A DNA stretch of 64,000 nt from Actinoplanes sp. N902-109 (GTDB lineage Bacteria > Actinomycetota > Actinomycetes > Mycobacteriales > Micromonosporaceae), in contig NC_021191.1 of NCBI RefSeq assembly GCF_000389965.1, forward strand, positions 1,737,501 to 1,801,500. Direction: 5' to 3'. The first letter of the stretch is position 1. Each line of letters starts with the position of its first letter. The notes below the pieces were generated by a model. The model did no database searches, was not told the origin of the DNA, and saw only the letters and a program-made list of their open reading frames with translations. The position numbers and the translations under genes were made by a program. This document shows positions 1 through 8,204 of this stretch, piece after piece.

Positions 1-252
1 CGCGATGGTCGGGTCCTGGTCGTTCCAGCCGACGGTGACCACCCGCTCCGGCCGCTTGTCGATCGTGGTGGACCCGAACTTGTGCTCGATCGTCACCGGG
101 AACGCGGCGGTGGACGCGCCCGATCCGGTGGAGACGGTGCCCTCACCGGAGGAGGAGGAGGAGGACGAGCCGCACGCGGCTGCGGTGGTCAGGATGAGCA
201 GGCCGGCGGCGATGGCGAGAACCCCTCGCCGGCCGCGGGTGCGGGACGTCAT
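1..252 (-). CDS. Iron-siderophore ABC transporter substrate-binding lipoprotein (partial)
   Basis: Only the first 84 codons lie in the window; the gene runs off the left edge. The start has an Arg-rich n-region, a hydrophobic core and a lipobox ending in Cys27 (TTAAAC), so the mature protein would be a membrane-anchored lipoprotein. A serine-rich linker follows, and then residues of the type FGSTTIDKRPERVV..GWNDQDP, which open the FepB/FhuD-like periplasmic binding fold. The family captures ferric siderophores for an ABC importer. A DmdR/IdeR-type iron box lies about 43 bp upstream, so iron repression is expected. The specific siderophore cannot be told from this fragment. The hydroxamate genes at 4427-6762 could make the ligand, but that is inference. 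Confidence 0.85.
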   Translation of the reverse strand, partial: MTSRTRGRRGVLAIAAGLLILTTAAACGSSSSSSSGEGTVSTGSGASTAAFPVTIEHKFGSTTIDKRPERVVTVGWNDQDPTIA

Positions 253-295
253 ATCGGCTCCTGTGCGTGGGTGGTCCGTTGGTCCGGGGATCAGG

Positions 296-314
296 TTAGG
301 TTAGGCTACCTTTG
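296..314. promoter_or_regulatory. Iron box (DmdR1/IdeR operator), first copy
   Basis: The sequence TTAGGTTAGGCTACCTTTG matches the left half of the actinobacterial iron-box consensus (TTAGGTTAGGCTAACCTAA) closely and the right half more weakly. It lies between the divergent lipoprotein (start 252) and panD (start 362), and most likely serves the lipoprotein. A second, better copy is at 5410-5428. Confidence 0.8.
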
Positions 315-361
315 CTTCTCAGGGGCGGTGACCCCGCGACCCATCCTTGGAGGACCCACAC

Positions 362-781
362 ATGCAGCGCACCCTGCTCGGCGGCAAGATCCACCGCGCC
401 ACGGTGACCCAGGCCGACCTGCACTACGTCGGTTCCATCACCATCGACAAGGTCCTGATGGACGCGGCCGACCTGGTGGAGGGCGAGCAGGTGCAGGTCG
501 TCGACATCGACAACGGGGCGCGCCTGGTGACGTACGTGATCGAGGGTCCGGCGGGGTCCGGGGTGATCGGCATCAACGGCGCCGCGGCCCGGCTGATCTC
601 GGTGGGTGACCTGGTCATCATCATGTCGTTCCGGCAGGTCGAGGAGTCCGAGCGGGCGAGCTGGGCGCCGCGCGTCGCGCATGTCAACGAGCGCAACGAG
701 CTCGTCGCGATCGGTGCCGACCCGTCCGAGCCTGTGCCCGGCGCCGACGACCAGGTCTCCAGCAAGGTTCTGGTGCACTGA
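362..781 (+). CDS. panD: Aspartate 1-decarboxylase (pyruvoyl enzyme)
   Basis: Converts L-aspartate to beta-alanine for pantothenate and coenzyme A synthesis. The proenzyme cleaves itself to create the pyruvoyl cofactor. Starting at ATG 362, the cleavage pair Gly24-Ser25 falls exactly where the family has it (HYVGSITID), and GGAGG sits about 8 nt upstream. An in-frame ATG at 347 would shift this numbering and lacks a ribosome site. The active-site Arg/Lys-rich start (K9, H11), the NGAAA loop (residues about 72-76) and the 139-residue length are typical. No other pantothenate gene is next to it. The nearby iron box at 296-314 faces the divergent lipoprotein, so I do not infer iron control of panD. 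Confidence 0.97.
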   Translation: MQRTLLGGKIHRATVTQADLHYVGSITIDKVLMDAADLVEGEQVQVVDIDNGARLVTYVIEGPAGSGVIGINGAAARLISVGDLVIIMSFRQVEESERASWAPRVAHVNERNELVAIGADPSEPVPGADDQVSSKVLVH

Positions 782-783
782 GC

Positions 784-1131
784 GTGGGGGCGCTGACCGT
801 CTGCCGGGACTGCTGCTGCGGTGATGCGGTCAAGCACCCCGGCGTCGATCATGATGCTCAACTCGCGGCCATCCGTGGTGCGGCCGGCGACCGGCATCCG
901 GTACGGGTGAGCGAGTGCCTGAAAGTGTGCGAGCGCTCCAATGTGGTGGTCGTGCACCCGGCCCCCGCCGCGCGCCGGGCCGGCGCCCGGCTGGCGTACC
1001 TCGGTGATGTGCTCGACGACGCCCTGATCGGCGCGGTGGTGGCATGGCTCGACGCCGGCGGGCCGGGGGTCGAGCCGGTGCCGGAAGTCTTGCGGGAGCG
1101 CGTGTTCGACCCGGCGGACTATGCGGATTGA
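784..1131 (+). CDS. Thioredoxin-like [2Fe-2S] ferredoxin domain protein
   Basis: A 115-residue protein starting at GTG 784, two bases after panD, so probably co-transcribed with it. Cysteines occur as VCRDCCCG near the N-terminus and CLKVC about 40 residues later, followed by VVVVHP. This is the pattern of the thioredoxin-fold [2Fe-2S] ferredoxins (the family of NuoE-like and cobalt-pathway ferredoxins), where four cysteines hold the cluster. The likely role is small-scale electron transfer; the partner is unknown. I see no signal peptide or membrane segment. The link to panD is positional only. Confidence 0.7.
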   Translation: MGALTVCRDCCCGDAVKHPGVDHDAQLAAIRGAAGDRHPVRVSECLKVCERSNVVVVHPAPAARRAGARLAYLGDVLDDALIGAVVAWLDAGGPGVEPVPEVLRERVFDPADYAD

Positions 1132-1189
1132 GGGTCTATGCTAGCCGCAAACGATCGAGCAAGATGCATACCGACGTAAGGATGCCCAG

Positions 1190-1987
1190 GTGGCCGACGG
1201 CGAGCGTGATATCCCCAAGCTGGACACGACGGTGCCGCAGACCGCGCGGATCTGGAACTATCTGCTCGGCGGCAAGGACAACTTCGCCGTGGACCGTGCG
1301 GTCGGCGACCAGATCATCGCCAACCTGCCCCAGCTCGCTGAGAACGCCCGGCTGTCGCGGGCCTATCTGGCCCGGGCGGTGCGCTACCTGGCGGCCGAGG
1401 CCGGCATCCGGCAGTTCCTCGACATCGGCACCGGCCTGCCCACCGCCGACAACACGCACGAGGTGGCCCAGTCCGTCGCGCCCGAGGCCAGGATCGTCTA
1501 TGTGGACAACGACCCGCTCGTGCTCGCCCACGCCCGGGCACTGCTGACCACCAGCGACAAGGGCGCCACCGACTACATCGACGCCGACCTGCACGACACC
1601 GACACGATCCTGCGTGAGGCCGGTCGCACGCTCGACCTCGACCAGCCGGTCGCGCTCATGCTGATGGGCATTCTCGGCCACATCGAGAGCGACGACGAGG
1701 CCCGCGGAATCCTCAAGTCCTTTCTGGACCGGCTGCCCTCCGGCAGTTACGTGGCCATGTACGACGGCAGCGACACCAGCCCCGAGAACACCGAGGCGGT
1801 GCGGATCTGGAACCTGTCGGCCAACCCCAGGTACCACCTGCGTACGCCCGACCGGTTGGTCGGGCTCTTCGAAGGGCTGGAGATCGTCGAGCCCGGTGCG
1901 GTGTCGGTGACCCGCTGGCACCCCGAGCCCGGCGCGGAGAATGCGGATGAGATCGACCAGTACGCCCTTGTCGGCCGCAAACCGTAA
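1190..1987 (+). CDS. SAM-dependent methyltransferase, Methyltransf_19 (PF04672) type
   Basis: 265 residues from GTG 1190, preceded by AAGGA. The opening KLDTTVPQTARIWNYLLGGKDNFAVDR and the IGTGLPT motif (about residues 83-89) followed by VYVDNDP are hallmarks of a large actinobacterial family of class I methyltransferases. Substrates are mostly unknown. It is followed after 10 bp by an HTH regulator, and pairs of this methyltransferase with a DUF5753-type HTH protein recur in actinomycetes. Alternative roles cannot be excluded, because the family name rests on fold rather than on tested substrates. Confidence 0.85.
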   Translation: MADGERDIPKLDTTVPQTARIWNYLLGGKDNFAVDRAVGDQIIANLPQLAENARLSRAYLARAVRYLAAEAGIRQFLDIGTGLPTADNTHEVAQSVAPEARIVYVDNDPLVLAHARALLTTSDKGATDYIDADLHDTDTILREAGRTLDLDQPVALMLMGILGHIESDDEARGILKSFLDRLPSGSYVAMYDGSDTSPENTEAVRIWNLSANPRYHLRTPDRLVGLFEGLEIVEPGAVSVTRWHPEPGAENADEIDQYALVGRKP

Positions 1988-1997
1988 CCAGAAGACC

Positions 1998-2876
1998 ATG
2001 CCGGTGAGCGCGCCCGAGCAGAACGGCGGTCCCACGGTCCGCCGGTTGCAGCTCGGTGCCCGGTTGCGCAGCCTGCGCCTGGCCGCCGGGATCACCCGGG
2101 ACCAGGCCGGCTACGAGATCCGCGGGTCCGAGTCCAAGATCAGCCGGATGGAGCTGGGCCGCGTCGCGTTCAAGGAGCGCGACGTCACCGACCTGCTCAA
2201 GCTGTACGGCGTCACCGATCCGGGCGAGCACGAACGGCTGCTGGCGCTGGCCCGCGAGGCCAACTCGCCGGGCTGGTGGCACTCGTACGGCGACGTGCTG
2301 ACCACCTGGTTCCAGAACTACCTGGATCTGGAGCAGGCGGCCGAGCTGATCCGGACGTACGAGATCCAGTTCGTGCCCGGCCTGCTGCAGACCGACGCCT
2401 ACGCCCGAGCGGTGATCATGCTCGGTCACGGCACCGCGTCGGCCGAGGAGATCGACCGCCGCGCCGACCTGCGCATGGCCCGCAAGCAGCTGCTCACCCG
2501 CGAGCAGTCACCGCGGCTGTGGGCGGTCATCGACGAGGCGGTCCTGCGCCGCCCGATCGGCGGCAAGAACGTGCTCCGCGAGCAGATCGAATACCTCATC
2601 GAGGTCTCCACCCAGCGCAACGTACGCCTCCAGGTGATCCCCTTCGAGTCCGGCGGCCACGCCGCGGCGGGCGGCGCCTTCTCCATCCTGCGCTTCGCCC
2701 ACCAGCACCTGCCCGACGTCGTCTACATCGAACACCTGACCTCGGGCCTCTACCTCGACAAGCGCGAGGACGTCGACCACTACGCCGCCGCCATGGGGCG
2801 TCTCGTCATCGAGGCCGAACAACCCGACCGCACCCAGGACATCCTGCGCAAGGCCCTGCGCGACCTCGCCGACTGA
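1998..2876 (+). CDS. XRE-family HTH regulator with DUF5753-type C-terminus
   Basis: 292 residues if started at ATG 1998, 10 bp after the methyltransferase stop; an in-frame ATG at 1941 would overlap that gene by 47 bp and adds no conserved sequence. Residues about 10-70 form a helix-turn-helix (LGARLRSLRLAAGITRDQAGYEI..SKISRMELG). The remainder (WFQNYLDLEQAAELIRTYE, LLQTDAYARAV, LREQIEYLIE, QVIPF) is the DUF5753 ligand or partner domain found in Scr1-type antitoxin-like regulators. These proteins are usually paired with a small DUF397 protein; none is seen next to it here. It is probably autoregulatory. Confidence 0.88.
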   Translation: MPVSAPEQNGGPTVRRLQLGARLRSLRLAAGITRDQAGYEIRGSESKISRMELGRVAFKERDVTDLLKLYGVTDPGEHERLLALAREANSPGWWHSYGDVLTTWFQNYLDLEQAAELIRTYEIQFVPGLLQTDAYARAVIMLGHGTASAEEIDRRADLRMARKQLLTREQSPRLWAVIDEAVLRRPIGGKNVLREQIEYLIEVSTQRNVRLQVIPFESGGHAAAGGAFSILRFAHQHLPDVVYIEHLTSGLYLDKREDVDHYAAAMGRLVIEAEQPDRTQDILRKALRDLAD

Positions 2877-2878
2877 TC

Positions 2879-2909
2879 CGCACCGCCCGGTGCGAGCCGG
2901 CCGGTGCGG
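2879..2909. terminator. Candidate hairpin after the HTH gene
   Basis: Perfect 8-bp inverted arms CCGCACCG (2879-2886) and CGGTGCGG (2902-2909) just after the HTH stop codon. There is no U-tract, as is common in GC-rich actinobacteria, so terminator function is a guess. Confidence 0.35.
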
Positions 2910-2952
2910 GAAAAGCGCTGCGCGAGCCGGACGGCTGGGGGAGCATGCGCGC

Positions 2953-3480
2953 ATGCATGTTTTCGGTGATCTGGTGATGTTGCGGGGGATGGGGCCGGGG
3001 GATGCCGAGGCGTTGTGGCGGTGGAACCATGACCCGGACGTCATGCAGTGGATGGATGACGGCTATGCGCAGCCGGTCGAGCGGACCCGGCAGTGGCTTG
3101 CCGAGCGGCCGCGCAACGACTACGGCCAGGTGCTGTTCGGCATCGAGACCCGTGCCGAGGGCGTGCTGATCGGGCTGGTGGTGTTGCGGGATGCCGAGCC
3201 CGAGACGGGGTGTGCCGAGCTGGACATCTACCTCGGCGAGAAGGAGTACTGGGGCAAGGGGTACGGCACCGATGCGGTGCGGGCAGCCTGCCGGTACGGC
3301 TTCGCCAAGATGCGGTTGCACAAGGTGTCGCTGAGGGTGGTCGCGGCGAACGAGCGCGCGCAACGGGCGTACGAGAAAGTGGGTTTTGTGGTGGAAGGCC
3401 GCCTGCGCAGCGTGTTTCGGCGCGATGGCCTGTGGTACGACAAGCTGACCATGGGGCTGCTGGAAGGGGAGCTGCGATGA
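2953..3480 (+). CDS. GNAT-family N-acetyltransferase
   Basis: 175 residues from ATG 2953, with TGGGGGA about 10 nt upstream. It has the RimJ/RimL-like layout: an N-terminal MLRGM..GDAEALWRWNHDPDV, an acetyl-CoA loop GKGYGTDAVRAACRYGF at about residues 100-116, and NERAQRAYEKVGF at about 136-148 with FRRDGLWYDKLTMGLL at the end. The family transfers acetyl from acetyl-CoA to an amine; the substrate cannot be predicted, and antibiotic, protein N-terminus or small amine are all possible. Its stop overlaps the next gene by 4 bp (ATGA), so the two are translationally coupled. Confidence 0.88.
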   Translation: MHVFGDLVMLRGMGPGDAEALWRWNHDPDVMQWMDDGYAQPVERTRQWLAERPRNDYGQVLFGIETRAEGVLIGLVVLRDAEPETGCAELDIYLGEKEYWGKGYGTDAVRAACRYGFAKMRLHKVSLRVVAANERAQRAYEKVGFVVEGRLRSVFRRDGLWYDKLTMGLLEGELR

Positions 3481-4430
3481 GAACCACCACGCTGGGCACA
3501 GACGGGCCGGAGGTCGGCGTCATCGGGCTGGGCTGCATGGGCATGACGCACGCCTACGACATGGATGCGCCGCGCGACGACGCGACCAGCATCTCGGTCA
3601 TCCATCAGGCGCTCGACCTGGGCATGACGCTGATCGACACGGCCGACGTGTACGGGCCGTTCACCAACGAGGAGCTGGTCGGGCGGGCGTTGCAGGGGCA
3701 CCGGGACCGGGCCGTGCTCGCCACCAAGGTGGGGCTGACGGCCGCCGGCTCGCAGGGGCAGGTGCGCAACGGGCGGCCCGAGCATGTCCGCGAGTCGATC
3801 GATGCCAGCCTGCGCCGGTTGCGGACCGACCACGTCGACCTCTACCAGTTGCACCGCGTCGACCCGGAGGTGCCGATCGAGGAGACGTGGGGCGCGATGG
3901 CCGAAGCCGTGCGGGCGGGCAAGGCGCTGCGGATCGGGCTGTCCGAGGTCGGCGTGGCCGAGATCGAGCGGGCGCAGGCCGTGCACCCGGTGACCTCGGT
4001 GCAGTCCGAGCTGTCGTTGTGGACCCGCGACGTGCTGGCCGAGGTGTTGCCCTACTGCGCCGCGCAGGGCATCGGGTTCCTGCCGTTCTCCCCGCTGGGC
4101 CGGGGCTTCCTGGCCGGGCGGTTCAGCTCGTTCGACGACCTGCCGCAGGACGACTTCCGGCGCAGCCTGCCGCGCTTCCAGCAGGACACGCTGAAGGCCA
4201 ACCTGGCGATCGCCGGGCGGGTGCGCGAGATCGCCGAGCGGGCCGGGGCGACGCCGGCGCAGGTGGCCATCGCCTGGGTGCTGACCCAGGGCCGGCACGT
4301 GGTGCCGATCCCGGGGACGAAGACGCCCAGGTACCTGGCCGACAACGCGGGCGCCGCCGACATCACGCTGTCGAAGGAGGACCTGGCCGAGCTGGATGCG
4401 CTGCCGGCCCCGGAGGGCGGACGGTACTAA
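3477..4430 (+). CDS. Aldo/keto reductase
   Basis: 317 residues starting at ATG 3477, overlapping the acetyltransferase stop by 4 bp. It contains the AKR signatures GLGCMGMTHAYD, the catalytic Asp-Tyr pair in DTADVYG, a Lys in TKVG, the His in YQLHRVDP, and the C-terminal NADPH-binding P.PGTKTPRYLADN. It reduces aldehydes or ketones with NADPH; the substrate is unknown. A broken copy of another AKR is found at about 6903-7020. It ends convergently with the formyltransferase, overlapping it by 4 bp. Confidence 0.93.
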   Translation: MRTTTLGTDGPEVGVIGLGCMGMTHAYDMDAPRDDATSISVIHQALDLGMTLIDTADVYGPFTNEELVGRALQGHRDRAVLATKVGLTAAGSQGQVRNGRPEHVRESIDASLRRLRTDHVDLYQLHRVDPEVPIEETWGAMAEAVRAGKALRIGLSEVGVAEIERAQAVHPVTSVQSELSLWTRDVLAEVLPYCAAQGIGFLPFSPLGRGFLAGRFSSFDDLPQDDFRRSLPRFQQDTLKANLAIAGRVREIAERAGATPAQVAIAWVLTQGRHVVPIPGTKTPRYLADNAGAADITLSKEDLAELDALPAPEGGRY

Positions 4431-5365
4431 CTGAGGTAGCCGCCCATGGACGTGAAGTAGTCGTGGGCGGCCAGCTCGACACCGTCGGGGGTACGTACCG
4501 TCTTGATCAGGAGGGCTTTGCTGCGGCCGCGCCGGGCCTCGGCGCCCGCGACCACCGCGACGCCGTCGCCCTCGCGATAGAAGATGCGGCCCGGGGTGCC
4601 GCCGTAGACGGCCTCCGACACGCCCGCTCTGACGATCTCCAGGCGCTGTCCCCGGTGGAAGCAGAAAGCCTGCGGGTACGGCGCTGACTGGGCGCGGACC
4701 AGCCGGGACAGCTCCTCGGCGGACCACCGCCAGTCGATGCGGATGTCCTCCTCGGCGCGCTTGTGGAAGAAGCTGGCCTTCGACCGGTCCTGCGCGGGGA
4801 AGTCGGTGCGGCCCGAGGCGATCTCCGCGAGCCCGTCCACCGTGATCGGCCCGAACAGCTCCAGCGTCCGGTGGAACAGGTCGGTCGCGGTGTCCTCGGG
4901 ACCCACCGGCACCGCCCGCTGCAGCACGATCGGCCCGGCGTCGAGGGTCTCGTCCATCAGGTGCGCGGTCACCCCGACCTCCTTCTCGTCGTTGAGCAGG
5001 GCCCAGATCAACGGCGAGAATCCCGCGTACGCCGGCAGCAGCGCGTCATGCACGTTGAGCGTCCCGAACGGCGGCAGCGAGAAGATCCGCGGCGGGATCC
5101 AGGTGCGCCAATTCGTGGCCACGATGACGTCCGGCGCCACCTGCTCGAGTGCCTCGTACAGGGCGTCGTCGTCGGCCTTCTCGCGCACCAGCACGGGTAT
5201 CCCAGCGGCGCGGGCGAGATCCTCCACCGAGTCGGACCACACCTTCTCGTACGCCCCCTCGCCGCGCGGGTGCGTGACCACGGTGACCACCTCGTGCTCG
5301 GAATCCAGCAACGCCTGCAGCGTCCGGTGTCCCCACGTCTGGAAGCCGAGCATGACCACCCGCAT
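4427..5365 (-). CDS. Formyltransferase, probable hydroxyornithine N-formyltransferase (CchA-like)
   Basis: 312 residues of the methionyl-tRNA formyltransferase family. The catalytic triad is visible as Asn and His in LNVHDALLPAYAGFSP and Asp in TLDAGPIV. It is not likely to be the housekeeping Fmt: it is divergent from an ornithine/lysine N-hydroxylase, and the two share a strong iron box. The same pairing exists in coelichelin synthesis (CchA with CchB), where N5-hydroxyornithine is formylated from 10-formyl-THF. The C-terminal OB-fold region (about 210-312) is present. No NRPS lies in the window, so the assembly line must be elsewhere or absent. Confidence 0.82.
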   Translation of the reverse strand: MRVVMLGFQTWGHRTLQALLDSEHEVVTVVTHPRGEGAYEKVWSDSVEDLARAAGIPVLVREKADDDALYEALEQVAPDVIVATNWRTWIPPRIFSLPPFGTLNVHDALLPAYAGFSPLIWALLNDEKEVGVTAHLMDETLDAGPIVLQRAVPVGPEDTATDLFHRTLELFGPITVDGLAEIASGRTDFPAQDRSKASFFHKRAEEDIRIDWRWSAEELSRLVRAQSAPYPQAFCFHRGQRLEIVRAGVSEAVYGGTPGRIFYREGDGVAVVAGAEARRGRSKALLIKTVRTPDGVELAAHDYFTSMGGYLS

Positions 5366-5409
5366 GAATGTCTCTCCCTCACTGTGGCTCTGGACGACCC
5401 GGTGATTGC

Positions 5410-5428
5410 TTAGGTTAGGCTAACCGAA
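5410..5428. promoter_or_regulatory. Iron box (DmdR1/IdeR operator), second copy
   Basis: TTAGGTTAGGCTAACCGAA matches the IdeR consensus at 18 of 19 positions. It sits between the divergent formyltransferase (start 5365) and N-hydroxylase (start 5467), so one repressor dimer pair could close both promoters when iron is plentiful. Confidence 0.92.
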
Positions 5429-5466
5429 ATCCGGGGTCAGGACGGCCCCGCTCGGGAGGGACGGAC

Positions 5467-6762
5467 ATGTCTGAACCTGTACTCGACGTCGTGGGGATCG
5501 GCTTCGGGCCGTCCAATCTGGCCCTGGCGATCGCCGTGGCGGAGCACAACGCCGCCGGCGGCCCCCGGGTGACCACGCGGTTCCTCGAGCGGCAGGCCAC
5601 GTTCGGCTGGCACCGCGGCATGCTGCTCGACGACGCGACCATGCAGGTGTCGTTCCTCAAGGACCTGGTGACGCTGCGGAACCCGACGAGCGGGTTCAGC
5701 TTCCTGCGCTACCTGCACAGCCGGGGCCGGCTCATCGACTTCATCAACCACAAGAACCTGTTCCCGCTGCGCGCGGAGTTCCACGACTACTTCGGCTGGG
5801 CCGCGGCACAGGTCGGCGACCAGGTCACCTATGCCGCCGAGGTGGTCTCGGTGACCCCGGTCGACGGCCCCGGCGGGCAGATCGAGGCGGTGGACGTGGT
5901 GTCCCGCCAGGGCGGCCGGCTCAGCACCCACCGCGCCCGCAACCTGGTCATCGGCACCGGCCTGCGGCCCCGGCTGCCCGAGGGCGTGACCGCGTCGCAG
6001 CACATCTGGCACACCAGCGACCTGCTGCACAACCTGCCGCGCATCCGGGGCACCCGGGTCCGCCGCTTCGTCGTGGTCGGCGCCGGCCAGAGCGCCGCCG
6101 AGACCGTCGCCACCCTGCACACCGAGTTCCCCGAGGCCGAGGTCTGCGCGGTCTTCTCGCGCTACGGCTACTCACCGGCCGATGACAGCTCGTTCGCCAA
6201 CCGCATCTTCGACCCGCAGGCGGTCGACGAGTTCTACCGCGCGCCCGAGGACGTCAAGCGGCAGCTGATGGACTACCACGGCAACACCAACTACTCGGTC
6301 GTCGACATCGACCTCATCAACGACCTGTACCGCCGTGCGTACCAGGAAAAGGTCCTCGGCCGGGAACGGCTGCGCATGCTCAACATGTCCCGCATGGTGC
6401 ACGTCAGCGACACCCCGGACGGCGCGGTAGCCGGCATCCAGTCCCTGGTCACCGGCGAGACAACCACGCTCGAAGCCGACGTCGTGGTCTGCGCGACCGG
6501 CTACCACCAGGCCGATCCGTACGGCGTGCTGGGCGCGGTGGGCGACCTCTGCGCCCGCGACGACCAGGGCCGCCCCCGGGCCGGACGCGACTACCGCGCC
6601 GCGACCGACGAGCGGCTGCGGGTGGGCATCTACCTGCAGGGCGGCACCGAGCACACGCACGGCATCACCTCGGCCCTGCTGTCGAACACGGCAATCCGCG
6701 TCGGCGAGATCCTCGACTCGATCGTGGCCCGCCGCACCGCTCCCGCCCTGGTCACCGTCTGA
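5467..6762 (+). CDS. L-ornithine/L-lysine N-hydroxylase (flavin N-monooxygenase)
   Basis: 431 residues, SidA/PvdA/IucD family. The FAD motif GIGFGPSNLA opens the protein, the NADPH motif VVGAGQSAAE is at about 201-210, and the ATGY signature (VVCATGYHQADP) is near 340. It hydroxylates the side-chain amine of ornithine or lysine using NADPH and O2, which is the first step of hydroxamate siderophores. The neighbouring formyltransferase favours N5-hydroxy-N5-formylornithine as the product, which is inference from the coelichelin pathway. The shared iron box at 5410-5428 predicts induction by iron starvation. A SD-like GGGAGGG lies about 8 nt before ATG 5467. Confidence 0.93.
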   Translation: MSEPVLDVVGIGFGPSNLALAIAVAEHNAAGGPRVTTRFLERQATFGWHRGMLLDDATMQVSFLKDLVTLRNPTSGFSFLRYLHSRGRLIDFINHKNLFPLRAEFHDYFGWAAAQVGDQVTYAAEVVSVTPVDGPGGQIEAVDVVSRQGGRLSTHRARNLVIGTGLRPRLPEGVTASQHIWHTSDLLHNLPRIRGTRVRRFVVVGAGQSAAETVATLHTEFPEAEVCAVFSRYGYSPADDSSFANRIFDPQAVDEFYRAPEDVKRQLMDYHGNTNYSVVDIDLINDLYRRAYQEKVLGRERLRMLNMSRMVHVSDTPDGAVAGIQSLVTGETTTLEADVVVCATGYHQADPYGVLGAVGDLCARDDQGRPRAGRDYRAATDERLRVGIYLQGGTEHTHGITSALLSNTAIRVGEILDSIVARRTAPALVTV

Positions 6763-6902
6763 GGGCCCCGGCGCGGCTGGTCAGCTCGCGTCGGCGTCGG
6801 TCTCTCGATGGGCGCGGACGTCGTCTCTGTGGGTCCAGGCCCGGAGCTTGAGCGCGCGCATCATGCCGGACAGCGACCTGCGCAGCCCGGTCAGCGTCAC
6901 CG

Positions 6903-7020
6903 TGCGGCTGGGCGCCACCCCCGATGTCGGTGGCCCTGGTCTGGTTGGTGCGCCGCTCGCCCGCGTTCCTGCTCATTCCCGGTACGTCATCGGTGGCGCA
7001 CCTGCGCGAGACCATTGCCG
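6903..7020 (+). pseudogene. Aldo/keto reductase 3' fragment
   Basis: The translation around 6924-7010 reads SVALVWLVRRSP..LLIPGTSSVAHLRETIAGG, the NADPH-binding C-terminus of an aldo/keto reductase. Just upstream, GATPD appears in a different frame, so there is a frameshift at about 6921. No 5' part of the gene is present. It directly abuts the IS110 remnant, so an insertion followed by deletion probably destroyed the gene. A short minus-strand frame at 6781-6918 also exists, but I could not identify it. Confidence 0.6.
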
Positions 7021-7041
7021 GGGGTATCCCTGCGGTTTTCG

Positions 7042-7703
7042 TCAAGCGGCGAGGGCGTGGTCGGTGGGTCGGTTCTGGTAGGGCTGTCGGTCGCGGACCA
7101 TGGCGAACAGGACGTCGATACGGCAGCGGGCGAGGCAGATGAGGGCGGCGTTGTGCCGTTTGCCGTCGGCTCGTTCGTGGTCGTAGCAGGTCCGTGATGG
7201 CGGGTGCGCCAGGGAGGCGAAGGCGGCGAGAAAGAACGCGAATCGGAGTTGTTCGTTGCTGCCCTTGGGCGGGTGTTCGCCCCGGATCGAGCTGGCGGAT
7301 CGGCGGGTGAGCGGGGTCAGGCCGACGTAAGCGGCGAGGTGGCCGGGCGTGGGGAAGGCGGTGCCGTCACCGACTTCGAGCAAGATTCGCGCCTCGGCAA
7401 GAGGGTGGGTATCAAGCGACTCCTCGGCTTCGACGGCCAGTTCACCGACGTCAACCCGGCGCAGCGCGTAGGGCAGGGTCCGAGCCGCGTCCGCGATCAC
7501 GAACGCATCGCGCGCGTCGGTCTTCGCATCGCCGCGATGCAGGTCCGCGATGCGACACATGGCCAGTCCGGGCAGATAGGCGACCTGATGACCCCGCCGT
7601 GTTTGGCGAGCCTGTCGAACACCTGCCGCAACTGGGCCTCGACGTTCACCAACGGCGCGTCATATCGCCTCCCCGCGACAGCAGCCCGCAGCCCGGTCAC
7701 CAT
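7042..7703 (-). mobile_element. Decayed IS110-family transposase
   Basis: The minus strand encodes RGDAKTDARDAFVIADAAR, part of the IS110 RuvC-like N-terminal domain, and then, after a large internal deletion, the C-terminal Transposase_20 domain (FPTPGHLAAYVGLTP, IRGEHPPKGSNEQLRFAFFLAAFASL). Upstream, LVNVEAQLRQVFDRLAKHGG is in another frame; joining it with VAYLPGLAMCRIADLHRGD requires a shift at about 7585. The piece is about 660 bp against roughly 1.2 kb for an intact gene. It is not expected to be active. Confidence 0.75.
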
Positions 7704-7740
7704 GTCAGGCGTCGACTGCCGGCAACCACGTTACGAGGAG

Positions 7741-8204
7741 ACCAACCCGTTCCGGCGAGTGGTCATATCCCTTATCAACGGTTCACCGGTGCCACCCGGC
7801 CCGGTGACAACACCCCCGGATCATGCCTACGACAGGGCCGATCAGTCATGCCGGACCAGGCGACCGAGCGTCCCCAACGGGGACCCCGAAAAGGTAACGG
7901 GCCTGGTTCTCTCCGGCGTGGACGTCGCGGAGCTGGACGAAATCGGTTGCTGAGGCGGGCACACCGCAGAATTTCGCGGATTGCAGAATGCATTGGCGGA
8001 TGTCAACAGCGCGCCTGCGGGGTAGACCGGGCAGTTGGGGTGCGGCCTGCGGTTTTGCACGGTGAGGGGGGTCAAGTCGGCCCTTTTTCCAGTGTCGACT
8101 CATCCGTTCAGCCGAAGTGCCGACATGATCGTTGTTCTTGTTCGTCACATAGAGGAAACTTCGTCCTCGCGTTGATCCCTCCCCCTCGACGCCAAGGACG
8201 TGTG
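7741..8204. other. No recognisable gene
   Basis: About 460 bp between the IS110 remnant and the next gene. Short frames exist on both strands, but none shows a ribosome site plus family features. The composition is less GC-skewed by codon position than in genes. The region is probably decayed sequence plus the promoter of the following gene. Confidence 0.5.

Noticed and set aside
4427..5365. Housekeeping methionyl-tRNA formyltransferase
   Set aside because: Iron-box control and divergence from an N-hydroxylase point to siderophore formylation; no def gene is adjacent.
7846..8148. Minus-strand 100-codon frame in the gap after the IS110 remnant
   Set aside because: No ribosome site, no family pattern and biased composition; treated as noise.
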